Assembly (NCBI GenBank): GCA_040752025.1
Contig: JBFMFR010000027.1
Coordinates: 24,548-88,547, forward strand
DNA: 64,000 nucleotides
Source: JBFMFR01 sp040752025
GTDB lineage: Bacteria > Chloroflexota > Anaerolineae > Anaerolineales > UBA4823
Direction of reading: 5' to 3'
Part shown: positions 8,280 to 21,355 of the stretch, piece by piece
Numbering within the stretch: the first letter of the stretch is position 1
Layout: every line of letters begins with the position of its first letter
The notes under the pieces: generated by a model
Told to the model about the DNA's origin: nothing
Databases searched by the model: none
What the model saw: the letters and a program-made list of their open reading frames with translations, nothing else
Made by a program: the position numbers and the translations under genes

Positions 8280-8308
8280 ATTAAAGCACGTTTTGAGACG
8301 GCTGTCAG
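8280..8308 (-). promoter_or_regulatory. Promoter of leader ORF / cysteine desulfurase
   Basis: On the minus strand CTGACA (8303-8308) and TTTAAT (8280-8285) are spaced by 17 nt. The predicted start at about 8273 lies a few nt upstream of the leader ORF's SD. Confidence 0.55.
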
Positions 8309-8372
8309 GTGTCATTTGTCATGACCAGATCTGTCAATCATGATGAACGCTTTAGCAAGTCCGCTGCCCGGA

Positions 8373-8897
8373 TTATGCGCGGCTTACATCTTCAACACTT
8401 AATAGAACAAGTTCCCCAATCTTTTGAGTTGAGATCAAGAAGCGGATACGCTGCGAAACTTTGCCGGATGTATCGTCACTCAGCGACTGATCGAGCGTGG
8501 CAGGAACCCGCTGGCGGGGCTGACCGGTATTCAAAGTTTCCGTGACCGTTCTACGGATGGTGCAACCGCTGCAATGGATGGTGTGGCCACAGCCTTCCGG
8601 CAGGCGGGCATGCACACATTCAAACACATCCCCACCAAGGCGGCCTTCAATCGCAGGTAAGGGCTTTTTCAGCAACTGGCGGGCAGGCTGATTCGCAGAT
8701 CTAACTCTACCATCTCCATCCACCAGCAGTACTGGCAGATCCAGGCCTTCCAGGTAATCCGGCAGAGGTATGCCAATCTGAGCCTTCAAGTGGAAAGCGC
8801 AATCCGGACAAATGCCGTGCGTCACCCAATTCTGATGCTCAGAAGCGGGCACAGACTCATCCAGAAGTTTGCCACACCAGGCGCAGATTTTTTCCAT
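8373..8897 (-). CDS. PAS-domain protein with Cys-rich zinc-ribbon-like motifs
   Basis: The 174-residue protein starts at MEKICAWCGKLLDE (AAAGGA upstream supports 8897 over an in-frame ATG at 8939). A CAWC...CPDC pair in the first 45 residues resembles a zinc ribbon. A PAS-like core follows (LDLPVLLVDGDGRVRSANQP), carrying an inserted CVHARLPEGCGHTIHCSGC motif that could bind metal or haem. The end, IGELVLLSVEDVSRA, is a typical PAS exit strand. There is no output domain, so it is probably a stand-alone redox or ligand sensor that works through a partner. Confidence 0.85.
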   Translation of the reverse strand: MEKICAWCGKLLDESVPASEHQNWVTHGICPDCAFHLKAQIGIPLPDYLEGLDLPVLLVDGDGRVRSANQPARQLLKKPLPAIEGRLGGDVFECVHARLPEGCGHTIHCSGCTIRRTVTETLNTGQPRQRVPATLDQSLSDDTSGKVSQRIRFLISTQKIGELVLLSVEDVSRA

Positions 8898-8995
8898 GCT
8901 CAATCCTTTATCGAGTTGCGCAAGAGAAACTGGTTTCATGAGTGGGAGTGTTGTCCGCCCCGATTATACTGCTATATGGCGTTGAACAAGGCGGT

Positions 8996-9038
8996 TAAAA
9001 TGCAAACGTCCGAGTGAGGGGGGCACCCGGACGTTTGC
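8996..9038 (-). terminator. Intrinsic terminator with conserved loop (copy 1)
   Basis: The stem GCAAACGTCCG/CGGACGTTTGC is 11 bp and perfect. The 15-nt loop is AGTGAGGGGGGCACC on the plus strand, with ATTTT after the stem on the minus strand. It terminates the GTPase gene at 9121. The same loop recurs at 20192-20234. Confidence 0.85.
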
Positions 9039-9120
9039 GCCTTTATATTACCTCAGGTGTGGAAATTTTGCAAGGGTGATTCGATTAATTTTCGATGAAA
9101 TGCCTAATCCCAGAGCCTGC

Positions 9121-10131
9121 TCAGGCGCGCAATTCGATGATATCCCCGTCTTGCAAGACGTAATCGCGCTGCACCATTTGCCCATCGAAGGCGGCGCTGC
9201 CCCACACGCGCGCCGACTTCAGGTTGTTGTAAAAATCACGGTGGACTTTGGCCGCCAGATCGATGACCGTGCAGCCGCGCTTGAGCACAAAAGGGCGCGC
9301 CAGGTCGGGCTCCTGACCTGGCGGGCGGGCATACACGCGCACCACATCCAGGGCCTCAAAAACCCGCCGCTTGAACTCATCAAAATTGCGCCCGGTGAGC
9401 ACTGAGATGGGCAGCATCGGGCAGGGTACGTCGCCAGGCGTTTCAGAGACCAGCAGCTCGCATAAGACCTCGAAATCTTCGTACAGGCGTTGGTCATCGC
9501 ACTTGTTGGCCAATACCAACAGGGGCTTGAAGACAAAACGCGGCAGGTCAGCGAACTGCTCCCGGCGTTGTACCGGCGCCAGGCGATGCTCGTACAGCAA
9601 GTTCAAAGCGTCTTCGAGCTGCTGCAAGGGATCATCTTGCAGATCGACCATCAGCAGGATCAGGTCACAGCGGCGCAGCAGATCGAACAGGCCCGGGTCG
9701 ACAAAACCAGCCGGATCCAGGGGCGGCGTATCGACAAGCTGGACCTGAACGTTCTCCACCAGCAGCATGCCCGGCGTGGGTTTCCAGGTGGTGAACGGGG
9801 CTGCGGAGACTTCGGGTTCGGCGTTGGTCAGGGCGCGCACCAGGGCTGACTTGCCCACGTTGGTGGCCCCGACCAGCACCGCCTGCCCGGCGCCCTCTTT
9901 ATCGATCTGGAAAGTCGAAGCGTGCCCACCGGTTTTCTTGCGGGCCTGCTGGGCATCGGCTTTGAGCCTGGAAAGCTGGCGGCGCAGGTCGGCGCGCAGC
10001 TTATCGGTGCCCTTGTGCTTGGGCACCGTGCTGATCAATTCCTCCAGAGCCGCGGCCTTCTCGGCCGGACTCTCTGCCTGGCGGAAGCGCTTATCGGCTT
10101 CGAAGTAATCGGGCGGCAGGTTGGTAGGCAT
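9121..10131 (-). CDS. DRG/OBG-type GTPase with C-terminal TGS domain
   Basis: The 336-residue protein has an N-terminal basic coiled region (LRADLRRQLSRLKADAQQAR), a G1 motif VGATNVGKSALVRAL at about residues 86-100, a switch TTWKPTPGML, G3 DTPPLDP and G4 ANKCD. A TGS domain ends the protein (PFVLKRGCTVIDLAAKVHRD, about 275-336). This is the architecture of DRG-like GTPases implicated in ribosome function. The G3 is DTPP rather than DxxG, as in some DRG-like proteins. A terminator follows at 8996-9038. Confidence 0.9.
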   Translation of the reverse strand: MPTNLPPDYFEADKRFRQAESPAEKAAALEELISTVPKHKGTDKLRADLRRQLSRLKADAQQARKKTGGHASTFQIDKEGAGQAVLVGATNVGKSALVRALTNAEPEVSAAPFTTWKPTPGMLLVENVQVQLVDTPPLDPAGFVDPGLFDLLRRCDLILLMVDLQDDPLQQLEDALNLLYEHRLAPVQRREQFADLPRFVFKPLLVLANKCDDQRLYEDFEVLCELLVSETPGDVPCPMLPISVLTGRNFDEFKRRVFEALDVVRVYARPPGQEPDLARPFVLKRGCTVIDLAAKVHRDFYNNLKSARVWGSAAFDGQMVQRDYVLQDGDIIELRA

Positions 10132-10197
10132 GCGTTCTTACTCCCAAGAGGGATTATACCCTGAAGGGATTCTGAACCAAAATACTTGAGACGAAAG

Positions 10198-11079
10198 CTA
10201 TAGCAAGTTGAAGATATGGATTGACTGGTCCTTCTCGGTACAGTGTTTGGATTGTTCGCCAGGTTTACGTTTATCTGAAACAACCACAATCTGAGTCGGA
10301 GTGATCCAGTTCACCCCCTCAACGTTACAGTACAGGATATTGCCATCCGGGTCCCGGGGGAATTGATAAACCCGGCCATTGTCCACCCATTCCCAGCGAT
10401 CCTCGCACAGTTGACCAACCCACAGCGCCGAGGTCATCTGCGAAACAACCGCCAAGCGATGGTTGTCAGCGTCCAGGCAGGCATAATCCTCGAATGCGAC
10501 CGACTCGGGCAGCTTGAGCGTACCGCGATGCTCCCATTGGGTGTCACTGCGCTGCAACAGTTGGATGCGCCCACCGCCAGGTTTACGGCCCTCTTTACCG
10601 GCGCGGCACTTGTTGCTTTCGCACAACCCAAGCAGATAATCTTCACCGCCATGCCGAATGTAAGCGAGCCCCTCCATGCCTTTGTTCAAACCCTGCAAGG
10701 GAAAATCCACCCAGGCATTGCCCAAATAGCGAAAGTCTTCGGTGTATTCCTCGATGTTGGGTTTGTACGTATTCTCATCAAAGATCAGGGCTTCCAAGAT
10801 TACGAGAAAGTGTTTGCTGGTTTGGTGATAAGTGATGTCTTCGAAGCCAGTCGACTCACCACGCTGGCGTATCAGTGTATTGGCTGGATGGCCGGGCGCC
10901 AAGGATGCATCCAGCCGGGCGATGTGCGGAGAATTGTCGAAGATCACGTAGAAACGCCCATCCTTGAGGCACACGCCGCTGGCTTCCATACGGTCATCGA
11001 CGCTTTTACTGGGCAGCAGGGCATGAATCTTGCATTCCTGCACCAATTGAAGGGTGGGATAAGATTGGATTTCAGACAT
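10198..11079 (-). CDS. Beta-propeller-like conserved hypothetical protein
   Basis: The 293-residue protein starts at ATG 11079 (MSEIQSYPTLQLV) with GAGGAGG upstream. The longer upstream frame is rejected because it runs into the tRNA promoter. Repeated beta-rich segments (GVCLKDGRFYVIFDNSPHIARL, shown in part; EGLAYIRHGGEDYLLGLCES; EGVNWITPTQIVVVSDKRK) resemble SdiA-regulated or phytase-like esterase beta-propellers. No signal peptide is present. The function is unknown, and hydrolase activity is only a suggestion from fold similarity. Confidence 0.8.
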   Translation of the reverse strand: MSEIQSYPTLQLVQECKIHALLPSKSVDDRMEASGVCLKDGRFYVIFDNSPHIARLDASLAPGHPANTLIRQRGESTGFEDITYHQTSKHFLVILEALIFDENTYKPNIEEYTEDFRYLGNAWVDFPLQGLNKGMEGLAYIRHGGEDYLLGLCESNKCRAGKEGRKPGGGRIQLLQRSDTQWEHRGTLKLPESVAFEDYACLDADNHRLAVVSQMTSALWVGQLCEDRWEWVDNGRVYQFPRDPDGNILYCNVEGVNWITPTQIVVVSDKRKPGEQSKHCTEKDQSIHIFNLL

Positions 11080-11153
11080 ACAGCCTCCTCGAGATCGGTA
11101 AAATAATTGTATCAGGTGAGGCCTGGTTCTTGCCAAAAACCGGAGCGCAGGTG

Positions 11154-11181
11154 TTGACACCTCCCACCTTTGGGGTATAAT
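11154..11181 (+). promoter_or_regulatory. Promoter of tRNA-Lys
   Basis: TTGACA (11154-11159) and a perfect TATAAT (11176-11181) are separated by 16 nt, 20 nt before the tRNA. Confidence 0.85.
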
Positions 11182-11201
11182 AGCGCCGCTAAGTACATAA
11201 C

Positions 11202-11277
11202 GGTCCCGTAGCTCAACTGGCAGAGCAGTTGACTCTTAATCAATTGGTTACAGGTTCGAGTCCTGTCGGGATCACCA
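11202..11277 (+). tRNA. tRNA-Lys (anticodon CTT)
   Basis: The 76-nt cloverleaf has acceptor GGTCCCG/CGGGATC (one G-U), a D-arm with AGCTCAACTGGCAGAGC, the anticodon stem GTTGA/TCAAT around loop CTCTTAA (anticodon CTT, reading AAG), a T-arm with GGTTCGAGTCC, and an encoded CCA end at 11275-11277. It is flanked by a consensus promoter and an intrinsic terminator, so it is a stand-alone transcription unit. Confidence 0.97.
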
Positions 11278-11286
11278 GGAACGACC

Positions 11287-11314
11287 CGCCCGGTTATAAA
11301 CCCGGGCGTTTTTT
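11287..11314 (+). terminator. Intrinsic terminator of tRNA-Lys
   Basis: CGCCCGG/CCGGGCG with an eight-nt loop is followed by six T. Confidence 0.9.
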
Positions 11315-11399
11315 CTCTATGCACCATCCGGGGAAATAAAGAACCAGTCATCCAATAACATGGTATGATGATATTCACACCACCGGGGAGGAACCGGCG

Positions 11400-11933
11400 T
11401 TGCGCGATGACGATCTTCGAGGCTTCCTCCGCAACCGGTCCAAATGGGCCGTTTTCAGGGAGATTACTGCTATGCCAACGCTTTCTGAAGACCTGGAACA
11501 CTATTGGGACGAAGCCTATACCCACAAAGATATCATCGCCGGGCTCAAGCTGCTGGCTGAGTTTGCGGGATTGGTGGGCCTGGGGATCACGGCCGGGATC
11601 GGCGGGGCGTGGGCGCTCTCTTTGATCCTGGGGCCGTTCGGCATCCCGGTCAGCGCGGGGGCGGTGTATCATGGCATCGTCAAGCCCATCCTGGAATGGT
11701 ACAGCAAACTGGAAACCGAGGAGCGCTTCTACGTGCGGGCGGCGGTCAACGCTTTCAACCCGGCGCAGCACCTGCAAATAGCGGGCGAGGCCATCGATCA
11801 CGTTGACGAAGTCGCCGTGCTGATCGATATCCTGCGCAAGGCACTGGACGTACACAAGATCGCCGGGCGCTCAGCCAGCGCCCTGGACACGGCTGCCAAG
11901 GCCGCCAAGGCGGTTTTCAAGCGGAAAAAGTAA
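11400..11933 (+). CDS. Hypothetical protein with hydrophobic central segment
   Basis: A 177-residue frame starts at TTG 11400 with GGGGAGG 8 nt upstream. ATG 11472 (MPTLSEDLEHYW) is the alternative start. The middle (IIAGLKLLAEFAGLVGLGIT followed by an Ala/Gly/Leu-rich stretch) could form one or two membrane segments. The C-terminus is helical and ends in Lys-rich AKAVFKRKK. I do not recognise the family. The gene lies between tRNA-Lys and a GNAT gene on the same strand. Confidence 0.7.
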   Translation: MRDDDLRGFLRNRSKWAVFREITAMPTLSEDLEHYWDEAYTHKDIIAGLKLLAEFAGLVGLGITAGIGGAWALSLILGPFGIPVSAGAVYHGIVKPILEWYSKLETEERFYVRAAVNAFNPAQHLQIAGEAIDHVDEVAVLIDILRKALDVHKIAGRSASALDTAAKAAKAVFKRKK

Positions 11934-11985
11934 ACAGAATATAGCAGCTATTGGACAGCTAAAACAAACAACAGAGGCTTTCAAC

Positions 11986-12480
11986 ATGAACGATCCAAGC
12001 AACGACCAGCCAGACATCCACTTCAAACGGATCAACGCCACTACGGCCCTGCAAATCTGCAAGCTCAGCGAGACGCTCTCGCCGCCGCAGCGCAGGATGG
12101 TGGCCGACAACGCCATCTCGATCGTGGAGGCGCACTTCTCGGAGAACGCCTGGTTCCGGGCGATCTACGCTGATGAAACACCGGTCGGGTTCATCATGCT
12201 GCACACCGGCTCGGATTACGATGACGGCATCGACTGCCCGGGGGTGTTCCTGTGGCGCTTGATGATCGCCGGGCCATACCAGGGCCTGGGCTATGGCAAA
12301 CGCGCCATGCAAAAGTTGTTCGAACACCTGCAAGCCCAGGGCGTGCCGCGGCTGTATACCAGTTGCGGCCTGGGCGAGGCCAGCCCGGAGGATTTCTACC
12401 GCAAGCTGGGCTTCATACCTACCGGCGGGATGTATGGTGATGAGATTGAGTTGGTGGTTGAGATCACCAGGAACGCGTAG
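11986..12480 (+). CDS. GNAT N-acetyltransferase
   Basis: The 164-residue protein has the GNAT core: VGFIMLHTG, then LWRLMIAGPYQGLGYGKRAM with the acetyl-CoA pyrophosphate-binding Q/RxxGxG/A signature (YQGLGYGKRA), then EDFYRKLGFIPTG. The pattern is close to SpeG/BltD/PaiA-type polyamine acetyltransferases, but the substrate is not certain. It starts at ATG 11986, 52 nt after the preceding ORF, possibly co-transcribed. It converges with the large gene at 12490. Confidence 0.92.
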   Translation: MNDPSNDQPDIHFKRINATTALQICKLSETLSPPQRRMVADNAISIVEAHFSENAWFRAIYADETPVGFIMLHTGSDYDDGIDCPGVFLWRLMIAGPYQGLGYGKRAMQKLFEHLQAQGVPRLYTSCGLGEASPEDFYRKLGFIPTGGMYGDEIELVVEITRNA

Positions 12481-12489
12481 CCAACCATC

Positions 12490-15816
<3,327 letters not shown>

Positions 15817-15954
15817 GTTGCGCTCCTTTGCTAGGAAGAACCAATAACCAGCCGTACAGTTAAATTATAACCGACGCTTTCGAAGCGCCGGCGCTTAGTT
15901 GAGTTCTCGCCGGGAAGTAGGATCGAGCCTTATAACGAAAGATGGGGTGCACAT

Positions 15955-16257
15955 CTAGCCAACAGGATGCAGCACTTTTACCTCGCGTTGGATGCGCTCG
16001 CCTGATTCGCGTTCGGCCACTTCCAAGTCATAGCGCACCTGCAAGCGCAGCCAAACCGCCGCGCTGGTGCCAAAATAGCGCGCCAGGCGCATGGCGGTAT
16101 CTGCCGTAATCGCGCGCTGGCCGCGGATAATCTGGCTGATGCGGATGGGCGTCACCCCAATATCCTGCGCCAGGCGATACTGGCTCAAGCCAAGCGGCTT
16201 CATAAAATCTTCCAGGAGCACTTCTCCGGGATGGATGGGGGAAAGCAATTCATCCAT
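15955..16257 (-). CDS. higA: HigA-family antitoxin
   Basis: The 100-residue XRE-type helix-turn-helix protein begins with the HigA signature SPIHPGEVLLEDFMKPLGLS, followed by QYRLAQDIGVTPIRISQII and GQRAITADTAMRLARYF. It binds the operator and neutralises the HigB toxin. It lies 9 nt downstream of higB, in the toxin-first order typical of HigBA modules, and is likely autoregulated through the palindrome at 16572-16584. Confidence 0.93.
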   Translation of the reverse strand: MDELLSPIHPGEVLLEDFMKPLGLSQYRLAQDIGVTPIRISQIIRGQRAITADTAMRLARYFGTSAAVWLRLQVRYDLEVAERESGERIQREVKVLHPVG

Positions 16258-16266
16258 AGTTTCCTC

Positions 16267-16551
16267 TCAAGCGTGGTAATCCACAATCTCCACATTCCTG
16301 GCCGTATTTCCCACCCACTCAAAGCAGATGCGCCACTGATCATTGATGCGAATACTATATTGGCCAGTGCGATCCCCTTTGAGTTTTTCCAGATGGTTGC
16401 CAGGCGGCGCAAGCAGATCCTGCAAATCTTCGGCATCATCCAGGTACAGTAATTTGCGCCGAGCCGTGCGTTGGATATCCCTGGGCAGTTTCTTCGAAAC
16501 ACTACCCAGGTAGATTTTCCTGGTCTCTTCAGATGCGAAGGACTCAATCAT
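16267..16551 (-). CDS. higB: HigB/RelE-type mRNA-interferase toxin
   Basis: The 94-residue protein (MIESFASEETRKIYLG) contains LEKLKGDRTGQYSIRINDQW RICFEW and ends VEIVDYHA, the RelE/HigB fold with the conserved RINDQWRI strand and a terminal YH. It cleaves mRNA on the ribosome. ATG 16551 is chosen; the predicted transcription start from the promoter at 16559-16587 falls at or next to this ATG, so the mRNA may be leaderless. A TTG start at 16587 would extend the protein by 12 residues into its own promoter. Confidence 0.92.
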   Translation of the reverse strand: MIESFASEETRKIYLGSVSKKLPRDIQRTARRKLLYLDDAEDLQDLLAPPGNHLEKLKGDRTGQYSIRINDQWRICFEWVGNTARNVEIVDYHA

Positions 16552-16558
16552 GAGATTG

Positions 16559-16587
16559 ATGATATCACTACACGATAATATCGTCAA
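16559..16587 (-). promoter_or_regulatory. higBA promoter with internal operator palindrome
   Basis: TTGACG (16582-16587) and TATCAT (16559-16564) are spaced by 17 nt on the minus strand. ACGAT-AAT-ATCGT (16572-16584) is a palindrome that overlaps the -35 box and spacer, a natural HigA operator. Confidence 0.7.
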
Positions 16588-16649
16588 GAGATATGTGGTT
16601 TTTCCTGCAAAGCCAATCTTCCTGTCAGATCAGGCCGCCCATACAGCGC

Positions 16650-16683
16650 GACGCAGGCCCGTTCATCGGAGCGGGCCTGCGTC
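16650..16683. terminator. Strong hairpin near higBA
   Basis: GACGCAGGCCCG/CGGGCCTGCGTC, a perfect 12-bp stem with a 10-nt loop, is followed on the plus strand by ATTGTTC. It is probably a terminator, but the T-run is short and the orientation uncertain. Confidence 0.65.
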
Positions 16684-16934
16684 ATTGTTCAAAATCCATA
16701 TTCAATTGTCACCAGCTTCTGAACGATCCGTTCAATGCCTACCTGTTGATGAGCTCTTGGAGCTTTCCTGGGGGCAAGTGCACCTTACCACAGGCGATCA
16801 AGCAGATGCAGGCATCAACGGTGGATAAAGGTAAACTTTGTTCGGCGCACCTCCTTCGCTTTGGTCACTTCTATTATCGCGAATTCCGGTGCAAAAATCA
16901 AGAGGCTTTCGAATTTGTTGGGTGAAAATCACCC
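16684..16934. other. Spacer without supported genes
   Basis: Short frames exist on both strands but none has a recognisable motif, a convincing SD or protein-like composition. I see nothing further here. Confidence 0.5.
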
Positions 16935-18041
16935 TCAGACCTGGAACTTGCCATCCTTGTAGAACAGCTCGCCATCCACGAGCACTTCGCTTTGCTGGCG
17001 CATGTCGCAAATCATGTCCCAGTGCAAAGTGGAGAAGTTCTTACCGCCCGCCTCGGCGAAGCCGCGGCCAACCGCCAGGTGGATGGTGCCACCGATCTTT
17101 TCATCGAACAGGATGCTCTTGGTGAAGCGCTGGATGCTGGTATTCGTGCCAAAGGCGAATTCACCCAGATAGCGGGCGTTGTCATCTGAGTCGAGCATTT
17201 GATGCAGGTAATCCTCGTTCTTGCGGGCTGTGGCCTGCGTCACTTTGCCATCCTCGAACTCCAGGCGCACACCCTCGACTTCGCGCCCCAGGTAAACCGC
17301 GGGGAAGCTGAATTCGACCCAGCCATTGACCGAGTCTTCTACCGGGCTGGTGAAGATCTCGCCGCAGGGCATGTTCTTCTTGCCGTCGCCATTGATGAAG
17401 GTGCGGCCGGCGATCGACAGGCGCAGCTCGGCGCTCGGGCTGTGTACCACCACTTCCTTTTTGCCCTTCAACCAGTCGACCAGGCGCTGCTGCCCAGAAT
17501 GCACCTGACGCCAGTGACTGACGGGATCCTCTTGATCGGCGTGCATGGCTGAGTAAGCGAAATCCTCGTAATCGTGTAGATTCATGTCGGCTTCCAGGGC
17601 AAAGGCGTCGCAGGGGAACTGCGTGCCCGCCCAGCGCAGCTCGCCGCTGGCAACGCGCTGCGAATAAGCTTCCAGGAACTCGCGCTGCCCAGCCCGCTCG
17701 GCGCGCACCTTAGAGCCAGCGACGCCGCCCTTGAAGCGCGTGTTGCGGGCAGCCCAAACCGTGATCAACACGTTGGCCTGGCTGGCGATGAATCTGCGCA
17801 GCGGCACAGGCCAGGATAACTGCTCTTCACTGCCCGTGCGCAGAGCCGTCTCCAGGATGCGCTCGGAGGTGAAATAGGCGGTAGGATAACCGCCGGCTTG
17901 CAACACTTTCTCGGCGATATCGTTGACCAAGGGTTCAGCAACCAGGTCTTCGGCCAGGATCACCACCCATTCGCCGGGCCTGACTTCGGTGGAATAGTTG
18001 ACCAGGATATCGGCCTGCTTTTTGCTACGTGGGTCGGACAT
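16935..18041 (-). CDS. M29-family aminopeptidase (thermophilic metalloprotease)
   Basis: The 368-residue protein starts at ATG 18041 (MSDPRSKKQADILVNYS) with AAGGAG upstream. Conserved M29 stretches are present: GEIFTSPVEDSVNGWVEF, GEFAFGTNTSI, IHLAVGRGF, and FSTLHWDMICDMR near the C-terminus. The Glu/His/Asp residues in these motifs form the two-metal site. Family members are cytoplasmic dimeric aminopeptidases of broad specificity. It is the usual length for the family. Confidence 0.95.
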   Translation of the reverse strand: MSDPRSKKQADILVNYSTEVRPGEWVVILAEDLVAEPLVNDIAEKVLQAGGYPTAYFTSERILETALRTGSEEQLSWPVPLRRFIASQANVLITVWAARNTRFKGGVAGSKVRAERAGQREFLEAYSQRVASGELRWAGTQFPCDAFALEADMNLHDYEDFAYSAMHADQEDPVSHWRQVHSGQQRLVDWLKGKKEVVVHSPSAELRLSIAGRTFINGDGKKNMPCGEIFTSPVEDSVNGWVEFSFPAVYLGREVEGVRLEFEDGKVTQATARKNEDYLHQMLDSDDNARYLGEFAFGTNTSIQRFTKSILFDEKIGGTIHLAVGRGFAEAGGKNFSTLHWDMICDMRQQSEVLVDGELFYKDGKFQV

Positions 18042-18161
18042 AAACACTCCTTGTGTGAGAGGTAAGTACATTCGCCAGCCCAGCAGCCAGGGCCAGGCGT
18101 CTATTCCTATTATACCCGCGCGGGTGCAGCGTGCGCGCCTGCGCCAGTCCTAAGTTTCTTC

Positions 18162-20009
<1,848 letters not shown>

Positions 20010-20191
20010 AAATCTTTCCTTTGTTACGAACCAGCAAAGACCCCGACCACTGCGGGCCGGGGCCGATAAGTACGAAAGGAGATTGTATCAGAAGGTATCG
20101 GGATTGAGAAGAGGTGAGATTCCGCCTCTTCCAGATAGCGTTTATTAGACCCGGCTCAGGCGCAGCCAGCACCCTACCTGGTCCCCCCAAC

Positions 20192-20234
20192 AAAAAAGCG
20201 GCCTCCCGAGTGAGGGGGGCACCCGGGAAGCCGC
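20192..20234 (-). terminator. Intrinsic terminator with conserved loop (copy 2)
   Basis: GCGGCTTCCCG/CGGGAGGCCGC on the minus strand has one U-G wobble (C-A mismatch if read on the other strand), so the minus strand is the functional one. Six T follow. The apical sequence is identical over 21 nt to the terminator at 9002-9038, while the outer stems differ. It would stop transcripts from the three-gene cassette at 20361-22140. Confidence 0.85.
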
Positions 20235-20238
20235 AACC

Positions 20239-20286
20239 AAATTCTACTAAATCTACATCCAAAAGTCAAGCAATTCCCTTACCACT
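20239..20286. repeat. Direct repeat flanking the TIGR04255 cassette, copy A
   Basis: The core AAATCTACATCCAAAAGTCA recurs at 22391-22410. The wider match covers 31 nt with one mismatch, then a short indel, then TCCCTTACCACT. On the minus strand it contains TTGACT-N17-TAGAAT, a promoter-like pair facing the terminator at 20192-20234. Confidence 0.85.
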
Positions 20287-20360
20287 CAGACAATTTGAGA
20301 TAAGGAGCCGCTTGAGGGTCAAGAAATGGGCAAAAATAAATCGCAAAGGTGAGCTATAGA

Positions 20361-20762
20361 TTATCCGTTACGAGGCAAAATATTAGAAATTTTTAGAGCC
20401 AACATTCCAGCAATCATTCTTTTTGCCCCTTTAGATAAATCATCACGATAAATAATGTTCCCATGATATGGATTGACACCTTCAATCGGTTCTCTATTGC
20501 AAACAATGGCGCCCGGAAGTGTCGGTGCACTAATCACTTCTTGGATTCCTGAATAAGGTAATCTAGCAACTCCGTATTTGAATTGGTATTCCCCATCTTT
20601 TCTCTGTTCAAAAGTAAAATCAAGAACGTGTTGATCGTCCTCCCAATTAATAGATATGTTCGATCCATGTTGTGGATAAAACAAGTCAGATGAAATTGCA
20701 CCTTCAGGTGTTATATTTGTACTGTTATAAATGCCACGAAGACAATTGCTAGGGAAACACAT
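20361..20762 (-). CDS. Hypothetical protein, third gene of TIGR04255 cassette
   Basis: The 133-residue protein (MCFPSNCLRGIYNSTNITP) is beta-rich, with no TM segment or known catalytic motif. A distinctive stretch is GVARLPYSGIQEVISAPTLP and the C-terminus is helical (KGAKRMIAGMLALKISNIL). Its ATG overlaps the stop of the upstream gene by one nucleotide (TAATG), so it is translationally coupled. Codon use is AT-rich compared with typA next door, consistent with transfer. Function unknown. Confidence 0.72.
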   Translation of the reverse strand: MCFPSNCLRGIYNSTNITPEGAISSDLFYPQHGSNISINWEDDQHVLDFTFEQRKDGEYQFKYGVARLPYSGIQEVISAPTLPGAIVCNREPIEGVNPYHGNIIYRDDLSKGAKRMIAGMLALKISNILPRNG

Positions 20763-21355
20763 TAAGTTGTTATCCGTGGATTCGAAGTTATTAGGCTAAT
20801 TAACCATTTTATTGGGAGATTTACTTTTTTGCAAAACAACTTACCATAAGCGTTTATATTTCCAGCAACATCGTTCGATACCAAGAACCAACTTGAATCC
20901 TCAATAATAGGTTCAATACTGAGGCCGAGACGGAGATTTGGAAAAATCCATTCGATAAGTAGAGATTTATCTTCCGACTGGATGGCGCTGAAGTTAGGTA
21001 GGTAACTAATGTTTATTTGCCTACTGAGTTGCTCATTTATCTCGTTTAGAACGAGAACTGCTGTTTGAGCTTGTTTCTCATTTTCTAGGGAGCGGGCAAC
21101 CTCTCTGGCAGTTTTTGTCAAGTCCCTACTATAACCAACAATTGAATCGATATAGTTCCCCAATTCAAAGGAAGATGTTCCGCTTGTAGAGGTGGGTATG
21201 AGACGATCTAGCCTTGTAATGTATTTCCTTGGATAATCATGAAACCGTTGAAAGGACTCTATATTTGTGGTGATGTATACTAATTTTGTAGGCCTATCCG
21301 GTGAATATGCCTCTGTTTTTTCCAGATCAGCGTCTAACACTGTTTGTGTACTCAT
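20762..21355 (-). CDS. Hypothetical protein, second gene of TIGR04255 cassette
   Basis: The 197-residue AT-rich protein has a largely helical middle (IDSIVGYSRDLTKTAREVAR then SLENEKQAQTAVLVLNEINE) and a C-terminal half with ESLLIEWIFPNLRLG-like beta strands (actual text KSLLIEWIFPNLRLGLSIEP). Its ATG overlaps the TIGR04255 gene's stop by 4 nt (ATGA). No catalytic motif is recognised. Such companions of TIGR04255 genes may form a complex, but that is inference from gene order only. Confidence 0.75.
   Translation of the reverse strand: MSTQTVLDADLEKTEAYSPDRPTKLVYITTNIESFQRFHDYPRKYITRLDRLIPTSTSGTSSFELGNYIDSIVGYSRDLTKTAREVARSLENEKQAQTAVLVLNEINEQLSRQINISYLPNFSAIQSEDKSLLIEWIFPNLRLGLSIEPIIEDSSWFLVSNDVAGNINAYGKLFCKKVNLPIKWLISLITSNPRITT

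Noticed and set aside
8082..8308. T-box or SAM riboswitch before the cysteine desulfurase
   Set aside because: ACCGCGG occurs but far from the terminator and without the rest of the T-box motif. No S-box core was found. The Cys-rich ORF explains the region better.
11112..11855. 247-aa minus-strand frame across tRNA-Lys
   Set aside because: It runs antisense through a tRNA, its promoter and terminator.
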